From the NCBI GenBank assembly GCA_902802305.1, contig CADCLG010000013.1, positions 69,566 through 123,795 of the forward strand: a DNA stretch of 54,230 nt. The letters are read 5' to 3'. Positions 9,216-17,290 of the stretch are shown here, piece after piece. Under the pieces are notes generated by a model. The model was not told the DNA's origin. It was given only the letters and a program-made list of their open reading frames with translations, and ran no database searches. Every line of letters begins with the position of its first letter. Positions within the stretch are counted from its first letter, which is position 1. The translations under genes and the position numbers were made by a program. This DNA is from an uncultured Spirochaetaceae bacterium. Its GTDB lineage: Bacteria; Spirochaetota; Spirochaetia; Treponematales; Treponemataceae.

Positions 9216-9522
9216 GAAGTTCCCTCAAGGCAGATTTCATTTGACTTGAAAGTCCTTCAACTATCTTTTCGGTAAACAAATTTTTGTCAAACGAAACATA
9301 ATTATGAGGGCAACCCTCTTCTTCAAACAATTGTGAAGGTTTTATTTTGAGGGCACTGGAAATTGCATCAATAGTTTCTGCAGAAGGGAATTTTGACTGA
9401 GCTTCCAGATTCGTAATATATTTTGGATTTAAGCCGAGTTTTTCCGAAAGAGCTTCCTGAGTCAAGCCTTGCAGCTTTCTGTAATATCGTAAATTCTGTC
9501 TGAAAATTTCTCTGACTGTCAT
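9199..9522 (-). CDS. XRE-family helix-turn-helix regulator, divergent from the second InlB-repeat lipoprotein
   Basis: A 107-residue protein with an HTH_3 domain at residues about 6-66 (LTQEALSEKLGLNPKYITNL is the helix-turn-helix; then IDAISSALKIKPSQLF) and a 40-residue C-terminal tail ending in a basic helix. The nearest target is the divergent lipoprotein at 9698, whose promoter region holds an ATGTA-N4-TACAT palindrome and repeated AGATG motifs. The arrangement copies the regulator/lipoprotein pair at 1125-5540. No Shine-Dalgarno sequence is visible. Confidence 0.85.
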   Translation of the reverse strand: MTVREIFRQNLRYYRKLQGLTQEALSEKLGLNPKYITNLEAQSKFPSAETIDAISSALKIKPSQLFEEEGCPHNYVSFDKNLFTEKIVEGLSSQMKSALRELLEKKL

Positions 9523-9567
9523 AAGTAAAGTTTAAGACTTTAATTATCATTTTGTACCTTTTAATAG

Positions 9568-9581
9568 ATGTATTTTTACAT
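9568..9581. promoter_or_regulatory. Palindromic operator candidate upstream of the second lipoprotein
   Basis: ATGTA-TTTT-TACAT is a perfect short palindrome between the two divergent genes, ending 3 bp before the lipoprotein -35 box. Related half-sites (AGATGTA) recur at about 9628-9634, and TAGATGAT overlaps the -10 region. The likely ligand is the regulator at 9199-9522. Confidence 0.45.
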
Positions 9582-9584
9582 TTA

Positions 9585-9613
9585 TTGACAAATAGTATCT
9601 TATAGATGATAAT
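9585..9613 (+). promoter_or_regulatory. Strong sigma-70 promoter for the second InlB-repeat lipoprotein
   Basis: A perfect TTGACA (9585-9590), a 17-bp spacer and GATAAT (9608-9613). The expected start of transcription is near 9620, leaving a leader of about 80 nt before the ATG at 9698. Confidence 0.65.
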
Positions 9614-9697
9614 TTATACTGTCTTTTAGATGTAAAATATACAAAAATGTCAGTCACATCATCTAAAAAGATAGTTTTTTTATTTATGGAGACTTAT

Positions 9698-12475
9698 ATG
9701 AAAAAGAAATCCACTAAAGTTATTTTGGGAATAGTATTTTTACTTGCATCGCTATTCATAACCTCATGTGACCAGGTTCAAGGTCTGCTTAATAATTTAC
9801 AGTACACAATAACTTATGAAAGCGAATTTGGAACCGCACCTTCTACAGCTACAAAAACAAGTGGAACTATTCTTACAGCTAATGATTTGCCTGAACTTAT
9901 AGCCGACGGACACACCTTTGGCGGCTGGTATTTAAAAGGAACTGCCACAAAAATTACGGCTGCATCTAATTACGCAATTTCTTCTAACATAACTCTTGTT
10001 GCAAAATGGGATGAAAAAATCAATTCAGACCCAAATCCAAATGATCCTGCCAGTCAAAACAATCCTATAGCAACAATTTCTATACAGGATCTGGCAAATC
10101 CTATTAATATTGATAAGAATTATTTATGGGTAGAAGGACAAATTGATTACAATCAGCAGATAAACTATCAGCTTACTAAAGACATAACAAGTCAATTTAC
10201 AAGCCTTCCAAAAGCAGGTGACACCATAAAATTTACATGGAAAGGTGTTTCTGATATTGACATAAAAAGGCTTATGATTAGACCTACTGAAACTTCCGAA
10301 GCAGTTAACTTTTGGGCTGAATTAATTGACATGAACCAGGATCAGTGCATAATTGCCAGCAATGTAAAAAAAGACACAGAGTTCGACAAAACACTTTCTT
10401 TTACGTTGAAAAAAGCTCCCGTAGAAAATATATGTCTAACTATTTGGTATGAACTTGAAGATGCACCTGGTCCTGCAAAGATTTACAAATCTTTAAATGA
10501 CCTTCAACAGGGAAGTAAGGATACCCCAACCTCCAGCGAAAATGGTCATCTTACATTTACAAATCTTACACTTTATAACAACTACAATACTGTTATAGAT
10601 GGTAACAAAATTACATATACATCAAAGGAAAATGCTGAAAATGGTTGGGCTGCTGCTTACTGGGTATATGATGATATTGAAGCTTATGACAAAATCAGAA
10701 TTACCCTTAAAACTGAAAGCATTAATGAGTATGGTGCGAAAATGCAGATTGGAGCTTTAGATTCATCTGATTTATATACACATGATAATTCAGATGAATG
10801 GGTTCAAATAGATAACGACGCCCCTTACCGTAAAACAGTTTCTTATTCTATTAAGGACTTTAAAAATGGTTTAAATAAGCAGAGCTTTAATGCTATAGAG
10901 TTTGAAAACTGTTCCAACAACGGCGACTGGAGCAATAATGGAGAAAAAATTATTTGGGGAGATAACTGGTCTGTTACAATAGAAAAAATTGAACTTTTTA
11001 AATTGGATAAAAATAAGGAAGATAAAGTTTTATTTGACCCAAATGTTACAGGTTTTACAGCACCAGCCAGCAATGAATGTACAACAGCCATGGTAGAAAA
11101 GCTCGGACAAAAATATCTTAAAATTACAACAAACGACTGGGGCAATAATGTTCATATTTTTGATTCAGATAATTCTCCTGATTTAAGTGGTTATCTTTAT
11201 TATAAAATTGAAGCCTACACTGATAAAGACCTTGAGAATATGGCTGATACTCATGCAGGAATTGTACTTGCAAACTATGGTGCCGACATCAATGAAACAG
11301 GTTACGACATGAATCGTTCATGTGATTTGTATATAGAAAAGCCTTTTTCTGAAATCTCAATTTATACAGCAGTAGTTGATACACCTAGCTTTACAGATAT
11401 TAATCCTTATATTCAAACAGCAGGCTCCCCAATAGACGGACATTCCATTTACATTGGTCGTATAGTCGCTACCAACAATGAAGATCCTGATTATATACCT
11501 TTTAAAAACCTTATTCAGGACTGGCATTTTCCACAACAGTATGAGGGAGAAACTCCAATTGTAAGAGAGCCGACAAAATTTACGAAAGATGGAAATCCTA
11601 CAATAAATGGTAACTCTATAACAGCAAACGGAGAATATGATGTCGTTTACTGGAATCTGAATAATTTTGCAGACTGGGAAAACTATGATGTTGTAACGCT
11701 CACCCTAAGCGATATTTCTGTTCCTGCTGTTCCTAGTACTTTTACAATTAAAGTAAATTACAGTGAATCTCAGAACTGGGATGTAATAAATATTGATTAT
11801 CCTTGGATAGAACCAACCTGGCGTGATTTAACTTACAACATTTCAGATTTAAAGGAACGATTTAAAAAGCTTGGTATTGCAAAAGGCCAGGAAAAAATCG
11901 GCATTCAAGCTCCAAAAGGAAGTTCTTACAAATTAAACTGGATAATTTTTGGTAAATATGCCCATCAGGATGATTTAGTTCTTTTTGATCCTGGAGCAGA
12001 AGGCTTTATAGCACCAGAAGGAACAAGTGTAGAAACTATTGATGGTGAAAAATACCTTAAGGTTACGAGTGATGGTTCTAATGGCAATCCAATTGCCCTT
12101 TCAAAAACCTTTAATGTCACAGAATACCAGGGCTTTAAGGCAAAATACTTTGTAAAGGATGCAGATAAAACTGAAAACGATGAAAATCAATTTGGATTTT
12201 CATTTATGCTTTCTTATGATGAAAATCATGATGAAAACTATGATGAATGGGTTCAAAACTTGCCAAATAATGATACAGTAAAAAATATACAAACAGAATT
12301 AAAAAGCTATCCTATAAGTTTTAAATATCCTAGCAACTATCCTGACAACAAAGTTGTATTAAAAGTAAACGAAATCCGCTATTGGACTAATAAAAACGGT
12401 TACAATGGTGACTGGACTGATATAGGTGGCAAAACCTTCTACATTGGTAAGGTTGTAGCTTATACAGAAAGATAA
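9698..12475 (+). CDS. Large InlB-repeat lipoprotein with repeated carbohydrate-binding-like modules
   Basis: The ATG at 9698 follows GGAGA by 5 bp; the earlier ATG at 9647 has no such site. About 925 residues. Lipobox FITS-C (Cys24). An InlB B/Listeria-Bacteroides repeat follows (YTITYESEFGTAP ... FGGWY ... LVAKW, residues about 36-100). The remainder is beta-rich. A module beginning VLFDPNVTGFTAP (near residue 443) is repeated as VLFDPGAEGFIAP (near residue 757), each followed by KYLKIT or KYLKVT. Earlier stretches with VIDGNKITYTSKENAE and YWNLNNFADWENYDVVTLTL recall galactose-binding-like carbohydrate-binding modules; this is inference, and I see no catalytic domain. Probably anchored on the cell surface and concerned with polysaccharides or host surfaces. 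Confidence 0.78.
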   Translation: MKKKSTKVILGIVFLLASLFITSCDQVQGLLNNLQYTITYESEFGTAPSTATKTSGTILTANDLPELIADGHTFGGWYLKGTATKITAASNYAISSNITLVAKWDEKINSDPNPNDPASQNNPIATISIQDLANPINIDKNYLWVEGQIDYNQQINYQLTKDITSQFTSLPKAGDTIKFTWKGVSDIDIKRLMIRPTETSEAVNFWAELIDMNQDQCIIASNVKKDTEFDKTLSFTLKKAPVENICLTIWYELEDAPGPAKIYKSLNDLQQGSKDTPTSSENGHLTFTNLTLYNNYNTVIDGNKITYTSKENAENGWAAAYWVYDDIEAYDKIRITLKTESINEYGAKMQIGALDSSDLYTHDNSDEWVQIDNDAPYRKTVSYSIKDFKNGLNKQSFNAIEFENCSNNGDWSNNGEKIIWGDNWSVTIEKIELFKLDKNKEDKVLFDPNVTGFTAPASNECTTAMVEKLGQKYLKITTNDWGNNVHIFDSDNSPDLSGYLYYKIEAYTDKDLENMADTHAGIVLANYGADINETGYDMNRSCDLYIEKPFSEISIYTAVVDTPSFTDINPYIQTAGSPIDGHSIYIGRIVATNNEDPDYIPFKNLIQDWHFPQQYEGETPIVREPTKFTKDGNPTINGNSITANGEYDVVYWNLNNFADWENYDVVTLTLSDISVPAVPSTFTIKVNYSESQNWDVINIDYPWIEPTWRDLTYNISDLKERFKKLGIAKGQEKIGIQAPKGSSYKLNWIIFGKYAHQDDLVLFDPGAEGFIAPEGTSVETIDGEKYLKVTSDGSNGNPIALSKTFNVTEYQGFKAKYFVKDADKTENDENQFGFSFMLSYDENHDENYDEWVQNLPNNDTVKNIQTELKSYPISFKYPSNYPDNKVVLKVNEIRYWTNKNGYNGDWTDIGGKTFYIGKVVAYTER

Positions 12476-12498
12476 GAATCCGGCTGATTTTACATTTT

Positions 12499-12541
12499 CC
12501 AGGCTTGTTCACCGTAATGTGGACAAGCCTGGATTTTTTTA
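12499..12541 (+). terminator. Rho-independent terminator after the lipoprotein
   Basis: CCAGGCTTGT (12499-12508) pairs perfectly with ACAAGCCTGG (12523-12532). A few more pairs, including a G-T wobble, extend the stem inward. A run of T follows at 12534-12541. There is no T tail on the other strand. Confidence 0.85.
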
Positions 12542-12551
12542 AGCAATCTTA

Positions 12552-13412
12552 TTACAGCATCCTAGTTGCTTTTTTATATTCCGCAAAGCCTGGCTTGCGT
12601 GACTGTCTTTTATCTGCCATAGGAATGCTGATAAAAAGGAACATGAGGGTGTTTACAAGAGCCCCAGTAAGAAGCCACCACTGACCGCCTAAAGCAGCTA
12701 CACTTGCAAGACCAATTCCCCACCACATAAGGATTTCGCAGGCATAATTCGGATGACGGTCGTGCTTCCATAAGCCGGTGCGGATAAAACCACCCGTTCC
12801 TTCTGCTCTAAAGCGGTGCATCTGAACATCGGCAATTCCCTGAAAAACTGCTGCAAGAAAGCTGAGAATTATAAAAATAAGACATGCAGGACGGAAAGCA
12901 GCCCCTTCAGAAATTGCAGTTACAGCTGGAAGAACACAAAGATATACAACAAAAGTCGGGAAAAGATGGATTCCAAAAAAGTTTACAAAAGGATAAAGTC
13001 TGCCCGATTTTTCCTTGAGCATGACATAGCGCCAGTCCTGATATTCAAAACTCTCGAAATTATAAATCCAGTTGGCAGTAAGACGCAGAGCCCAGAAAAG
13101 CACTGCTGCAAAAAGAAGACCGCAAAGAAGACCAGCGCCATTAGCTCCAGTCCCGCTTACCTTAGCAAGAGCAATACCAAGAATCACCGGCGGCTGAACG
13201 CTCCAGTATGGGTCATAAACAGAGGCATTTTTAAAAATCAGGCTGAAAATAAAAACCAAAACTGTTGCAAGAACATCAGCAATAAAGAGAGACACTTGAT
13301 ATGAAAAGGAATAAATGTCTGTCAGATAATTATAAGTAAAAAGTCCGCAGAAGGCAGCAAGGACATAAATAAAGATTATCAAGGTCAGGGATGCGGCCCG
13401 ATTTTTAATCAT
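12552..13412 (-). CDS. DUF1295 / steroid 5-alpha-reductase-like integral membrane protein
   Basis: A 286-residue protein with about seven hydrophobic segments. The C-terminal signature TGLWKHDRHPNYACEILMWW is the conserved RHPNYxGE...WWG region of DUF1295 (PF06966), related to NAD(P)H-dependent steroid 5-alpha-reductases and isoprenylcysteine methyltransferases. The substrate is unknown and may be a membrane lipid or isoprenoid. The start at 13412 is supported by AGGAG 8 bp upstream. That site falls right after the gltX terminator, so the gene either has its own promoter or relies on read-through. Confidence 0.8.
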   Translation of the reverse strand: MIKNRAASLTLIIFIYVLAAFCGLFTYNYLTDIYSFSYQVSLFIADVLATVLVFIFSLIFKNASVYDPYWSVQPPVILGIALAKVSGTGANGAGLLCGLLFAAVLFWALRLTANWIYNFESFEYQDWRYVMLKEKSGRLYPFVNFFGIHLFPTFVVYLCVLPAVTAISEGAAFRPACLIFIILSFLAAVFQGIADVQMHRFRAEGTGGFIRTGLWKHDRHPNYACEILMWWGIGLASVAALGGQWWLLTGALVNTLMFLFISIPMADKRQSRKPGFAEYKKATRML

Positions 13413-13426
13413 AATTCATTCTCCTA

Positions 13427-13454
13427 AAAAGATTCCCGCGTCAAGCGCGGGAAT
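13427..13454 (-). terminator. Terminator of gltX
   Basis: ATTCCCGCG (13432-13440) and CGCGGGAAT (13446-13454) form a perfect 9-bp GC-rich stem with a 5-base loop. Read on the minus strand it is followed by CTTTTTA, giving the U tail directly downstream of the gltX stop codon. Confidence 0.8.
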
Positions 13455-13458
13455 GACA

Positions 13459-15033
13459 TTAGAGTGTAGCAATTGTCTTTTCAATTCTTGCAAGAGAACG
13501 CTCTTTTCCAAGAACTGCAATTGAACCGATAAGCGGAGGAGAAACACGGCTGCCGGTAACTGCCATACGAATTGGCATCATAAAGTCACCGAGTTTAATT
13601 CCAAGCTCTTCGGCCTTAGCCTTAGCAAACTCTTCTGCACCTTCGTGGTCAAGCTCAAATACCTTGCCTACAAATTCCTTTGCAGCTTCAAGAACTTCCT
13701 TAGTCTTGGCAGCGTCAATGCGCTTTGGAATAATCTGATCTGCAGGAGGAACAGCAGGTTCTGTAAACATAAAGTGAACCATTTCGGCTGCTTCTGTTAA
13801 GAACTTCAAACGTTCCTGAATAAGAGGCATAAGACCCATAAGTGTTTTTTCAACATCTTCGGTGCTCATGTTCATAGACTTGTCTACACAGTATGGGCGA
13901 CCGTCTTCGCCAAGAGCAACGCCAGAGAACTCAGGACCAACATTTGGTTTTGGCTGAGGATTTTCCGGATTGATTTCAAGTGTAGCATCGCCGGTTCCAG
14001 TAATAAATGGAAGAGTCCACTTGTATAATTCTTCTGTAGAAAGCTGGCGGATATAGTTTCCGTTGTAGTATTCAAGCTTTTTGTAGTCGAATACAGCAGG
14101 AGCCTTGTTCAAATGGTCAAGCTTAAAGGATTTTGCAAGCTCTTCGAGAGTATAGAATTCTTTTCCTTCTTCGTAAGAACAACCAAGCATTGCAACATAA
14201 TTTACAATTGCCTGTGGAAGATATCCGCGGGCACGGAATTCATTAACAGAAGTTGAACCATGGCGTTTAGACAATTTTTTTCCATCAGAACCGTTTACCA
14301 TTGGAAGATGACAGAATTCAGGATGCTCCCAGCCAAAAGCGCGGTACATCTGAACGTGGAGTGGAGTTGAAGGAATCCATTCCTGAGCACGCATAACATG
14401 ACTGATTTTCATAAAATGGTCATCAACAATATTTGCAAGATGATAAGTTGGGAAACCATCAGATTTCAACAAAACTGGATCAGGAGAAATATCTTCATTC
14501 TTCCATACAATATCACCAAGAATATGATCAGAGAATTTTGTCTCCCCTTCCAGCGGAACCTTAAGACGAATTACATAAGGTTTTCCTGCATCAAGATTTG
14601 CCTTTACTTCCTCAGGAGTAAGAGTACGACAATGGCGGTCATAACCAGGAGCCATCTTATTTTCAGTCTGAATTTTGCGGATTCGTTCAAGGCGTTCAGC
14701 ATCACAAAAACAATAATATGCCTCACCCTTTTCTACAAGCTCGTATGCATATTTTTTATAAAGCTCAAAACGCTCACTCTGAACATAAGGACCATAATCA
14801 CCGCCCTTGTCACCGCCTTCATCCCAATCGATTCCAAGCCATGCCATTGTGTCATAAAGATTCTGAACATATTTTTCGTCATAGCGGGTGCGGTCTGTAT
14901 CTTCCAATCGAAGAATAAACTTTCCATTTTGAGAACGTGCAAAAAGATAATTAAAAAGTGCAGTGCGAACACCACCAATGTGCTGCATTCCAGTTGGAGA
15001 CGGAGCATAACGTACACGAACTTCTTTTTCCAT
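13459..15033 (-). CDS. gltX: Glutamate-tRNA ligase
   Basis: A 524-residue class I aminoacyl-tRNA synthetase. YAPSPTGMQHIGG carries the HIGH-type motif (residues 18-21) and KKLSKRHG the KMSKS-type motif (near residue 257). The Rossmann core, the glutamate-binding RLEDTDRTR stretch and the alpha-helical anticodon-binding region are all present; the length is slightly above the usual 470-490. It charges tRNA-Glu (and possibly tRNA-Gln, if an amidotransferase exists elsewhere) in the cytoplasm. AAGAGG lies 11 bp before the ATG. A terminator hairpin lies just downstream. Confidence 0.96.
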   Translation of the reverse strand: MEKEVRVRYAPSPTGMQHIGGVRTALFNYLFARSQNGKFILRLEDTDRTRYDEKYVQNLYDTMAWLGIDWDEGGDKGGDYGPYVQSERFELYKKYAYELVEKGEAYYCFCDAERLERIRKIQTENKMAPGYDRHCRTLTPEEVKANLDAGKPYVIRLKVPLEGETKFSDHILGDIVWKNEDISPDPVLLKSDGFPTYHLANIVDDHFMKISHVMRAQEWIPSTPLHVQMYRAFGWEHPEFCHLPMVNGSDGKKLSKRHGSTSVNEFRARGYLPQAIVNYVAMLGCSYEEGKEFYTLEELAKSFKLDHLNKAPAVFDYKKLEYYNGNYIRQLSTEELYKWTLPFITGTGDATLEINPENPQPKPNVGPEFSGVALGEDGRPYCVDKSMNMSTEDVEKTLMGLMPLIQERLKFLTEAAEMVHFMFTEPAVPPADQIIPKRIDAAKTKEVLEAAKEFVGKVFELDHEGAEEFAKAKAEELGIKLGDFMMPIRMAVTGSRVSPPLIGSIAVLGKERSLARIEKTIATL

Positions 15034-15075
15034 AAAACAAAAAACCTCTTACTATAAATACAAATAATAATTATA

Positions 15076-15199
15076 CGGGCGTTTCTGCCTGCCGGGACAG
15101 TCAGTCGGGCTTTCCAGGGTTCCGCTTTCGCTCCATTCGCAGCAGTTTCGCCAACGCTCAACCGCCGCGAACGCTACGCGCCCTTACAATCCCTAACGC
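15076..15199. repeat. GC-rich intergenic repeat-like block
   Basis: About 124 bp of markedly GC-rich sequence in an otherwise AT-rich spacer between gltX and the next gene. It begins CGGGCGTTTCTGCC and ends CCCTAACGC; the inner GCGTT (15079-15083) and AACGC (15195-15199) are inverted. No start codon with a ribosome site or convincing coding frame was found. Its compact, compositionally alien form suggests a dispersed intergenic element. Only one copy is present in the window, so repetition itself is inferred. Confidence 0.45.
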
Positions 15200-15318
15200 A
15201 TTTCACGTATTCAGATACTACATCAATTTTATACAAAATACAACTGAATGAAAATATAACAAAAAATTATCCTGAATTCCTTCCGATTTTTTTACATTTT
15301 CGACTAATAAATAGGTGT

Positions 15319-16350
15319 ATGAAGATTATCAAATTTTTGAGTTTTTTGGCGCTTGTGCTTGTTTTGACAGCGTGTAGTGGCTCCTGTTCGGAAGATGCTT
15401 TGTCTGGCGGAATGAATCTTAACGGTCAGAATCGGGACATTCTTTCACTGGTTACCTGGAATGTACAGACTTTTTTTGATGGAGAAAAGGATGGAAGTGA
15501 GTACAGCGATTTTCAGAAGAGCGGAAACTGGAACCGGGAAAAATACTCTGCGCGGTTGGAACGTTTGTGTAATGTGATTACTACTTTGAATGCTGACATT
15601 TTTGTTCTTGAAGAAATTGAGAATGAAGGGATTTTGCAGGATGTAAGTAATTATTTGTCAGGGACTTCGTGGAAGGCAAAGAATTTATACTCTTATTCGT
15701 GTTTTGCTAAACCGGCAGGAACGGGAATTGGTATTGGTATTTTGTCGAAGTATGAATTAACTGATTTTACAAGTCATTCACTGGATATCAGAACTCAGAA
15801 GGTTGAAAATCCGAGTATGCGCTATTTGATTCAGGTTACGATTGATATTGATGGCAGAGAACTGGTTCTTTTTGCAAATCATTGGAAATCGATGAGCGGG
15901 AGTAAGGAAGATACAGAGGTTTGGCGAGACTGGCAGGAATCTTTACTTGCAGACCGTCTAATCGGGTTAAAGAGCGTTGGAATTTTGCCGGCGGTTGCCT
16001 GCGGAGATTTTAACAGGGATATCGGGAGGTTTGTAAAAGAAAAACAAACCGCCGGCGATGTTCTTTTAAGGTGCAGCAGATTCGGAAAAAGAGAGTCCAT
16101 CTCCGTCCTTTCCCCCTGGTACAGCGCAAACGGCGCCCTTTCCACCGAAATCGGAAGCTACTGGTTTCAGGAAAAATGGGAACGGATTGACCATGTTTTT
16201 GCCTCAGGGGAAGTTGAAATCCTGTCTTTTGCACCGGCTGCTTTTTCCCCCTGGGCGACTGACGGAAAAATTCCTATTCCATATAAAATTTCAACAGGAG
16301 AAGGCTACTCGGACCACCTGCCCCTGCTTTGCAAAATCAGGTTGAAATAG
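15319..16350 (+). CDS. Endonuclease/exonuclease/phosphatase-family lipoprotein
   Basis: A 343-residue lipoprotein. Signal peptide with lipobox LTA-C (Cys19), then an EEP domain with all the usual motifs: TWNVQTFFD (Asn48), VLEEIEN (metal-binding Glu near 98), FANHWKS (catalytic His near 187), CGDFNRD, and a C-terminal YSDHLPL. The active site looks complete, so it is probably a periplasmic or surface nuclease, or a phosphodiesterase such as a sphingomyelinase-like enzyme; the substrate cannot be told from sequence. Base composition becomes more GC-rich near the 3' half (16,050-16,300), for which I see no clear cause. The next gene is convergent. Confidence 0.85.
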   Translation: MKIIKFLSFLALVLVLTACSGSCSEDALSGGMNLNGQNRDILSLVTWNVQTFFDGEKDGSEYSDFQKSGNWNREKYSARLERLCNVITTLNADIFVLEEIENEGILQDVSNYLSGTSWKAKNLYSYSCFAKPAGTGIGIGILSKYELTDFTSHSLDIRTQKVENPSMRYLIQVTIDIDGRELVLFANHWKSMSGSKEDTEVWRDWQESLLADRLIGLKSVGILPAVACGDFNRDIGRFVKEKQTAGDVLLRCSRFGKRESISVLSPWYSANGALSTEIGSYWFQEKWERIDHVFASGEVEILSFAPAAFSPWATDGKIPIPYKISTGEGYSDHLPLLCKIRLK

Positions 16351-16353
16351 AAT

Positions 16354-16806
16354 TTAAATAGAAATAATGCGGTCATCCTGGAGAATAATGCTCCAGGTGT
16401 GAAGAGACTTAAAAACATCGGAGGTAGAATTCATTCCGGTAAGGATAACTAATCCTTGCAGATTTTCTATCAGCTCTGGATAAAATTCTGACAACTGACA
16501 ATCTGTATCTTCCGGAACGTACACAAGATTTATTCTTGTTGAAATCATTGGAAAGGAGGCTTGCGTATGAAAAAAACTTAAATCATCTTTGTTAAAATAA
16601 AACATTTCTGGGTAAACTTCATTTTTCAGAAAAAAATCGTAAATCGGAAAAATGTTTTTTTTCTGGGACAGCTCACAGAAGAAGCCGCATTCAGAAAAAT
16701 TCTTGATAAAGCCTGTATTTTTAAGTGTATTAAAAAAATACAGAAGATTATCATAATAATTTTTTGAATTGCCTGTTAGCTTTAGAATTTGTTTTTCCAT
16801 GTACAT
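16354..16806 (-). CDS. Hypothetical protein
   Basis: A 150-residue soluble protein that I do not recognise. It has an aromatic- and Phe-rich N-terminal half (KNYYDNLLYFFNTLKNTGF) and a C-terminal stretch (ELIENLQGLVILTGMNSTSD) resembling an alpha/beta turn. Two in-frame ATGs (16806 and 16800) are possible and neither has a convincing Shine-Dalgarno sequence. It ends 3 bp from the stop of the convergent EEP lipoprotein gene. No transmembrane segment or signal peptide is evident. Confidence 0.55.
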   Translation of the reverse strand: MYMEKQILKLTGNSKNYYDNLLYFFNTLKNTGFIKNFSECGFFCELSQKKNIFPIYDFFLKNEVYPEMFYFNKDDLSFFHTQASFPMISTRINLVYVPEDTDCQLSEFYPELIENLQGLVILTGMNSTSDVFKSLHTWSIILQDDRIISI

Positions 16807-16904
16807 TTTATTTTATACAAAAAACCACCTCGACATCTACTGGGTGTCATATTATTTTTAGAATAAATTACTCTTTTCTTTGACGTTTTTGTTTGGGAAA
16901 AGTT

Positions 16905-17225
16905 ATGTACAAGAACAAATTTGGTAGCAGAAATAATATTGCAGGTTTGAATGTTGCGGCAATCAGAAAGGAGAAAAATTGGTCACAGCAGGAACTTGCA
17001 GTAAAACTTCAGAATATTAATCATGATGTGGGGAAAAACGGAATCCAGGAGCTTGAAAGTGGAACACGTTTTGTCACAGACATTGAATTAGTAGCCCTAT
17101 CAAAGGTTCTGAATGTGTCAGTAGAAAAACTGCTGGACACATCTTCCATTCAGGTTGCAAACTATGACAAATCCGACTCTTCTTTTGGTCTCAAACAAAT
17201 TGCCTCCCCATCTGATGAATACTGA
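16905..17225 (+). CDS. XRE-family helix-turn-helix regulator
   Basis: About 106 residues from the ATG at 16905; an in-frame TTG at 16893 adds four residues and is less likely. Residues about 14-78 form an HTH_3 domain (IRKEKNWSQQELAVKLQNIN is helix 1 and 2; VALSKVLNVSVEKLLD is the domain end). A slightly longer turn than usual (NINHDVGKNGIQ) is typical of a subgroup of Firmicute and spirochaete XRE proteins. The 30-residue tail is polar. It lies upstream of purE on the same strand but purE has its own promoter, so control of purine genes is only a possibility. Confidence 0.8.
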   Translation: MYKNKFGSRNNIAGLNVAAIRKEKNWSQQELAVKLQNINHDVGKNGIQELESGTRFVTDIELVALSKVLNVSVEKLLDTSSIQVANYDKSDSSFGLKQIASPSDEY

Positions 17226-17255
17226 TATTTTTTTATTTGCTTTTTTTACCCTATA

Positions 17256-17284
17256 TTGAGAGTAAATGGATTTTGTGCTATAAA
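17256..17284 (+). promoter_or_regulatory. Promoter of the purine operon, predicted leaderless
   Basis: TTGAGA (17256-17261), exactly 17 bp, TATAAA (17279-17284), then 6 bp to the purE ATG at 17291. There is no Shine-Dalgarno sequence between the -10 box and the ATG. Transcription would start at or next to the start codon. Confidence 0.6.
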
Positions 17285-17290
17285 ATACGT

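Noticed and set aside
14398..15057. Long plus-strand open frame opposite gltX
   Set aside because: It is a shadow of the well-supported glutamyl-tRNA synthetase gene, has no ribosome site and shows no protein-like composition.
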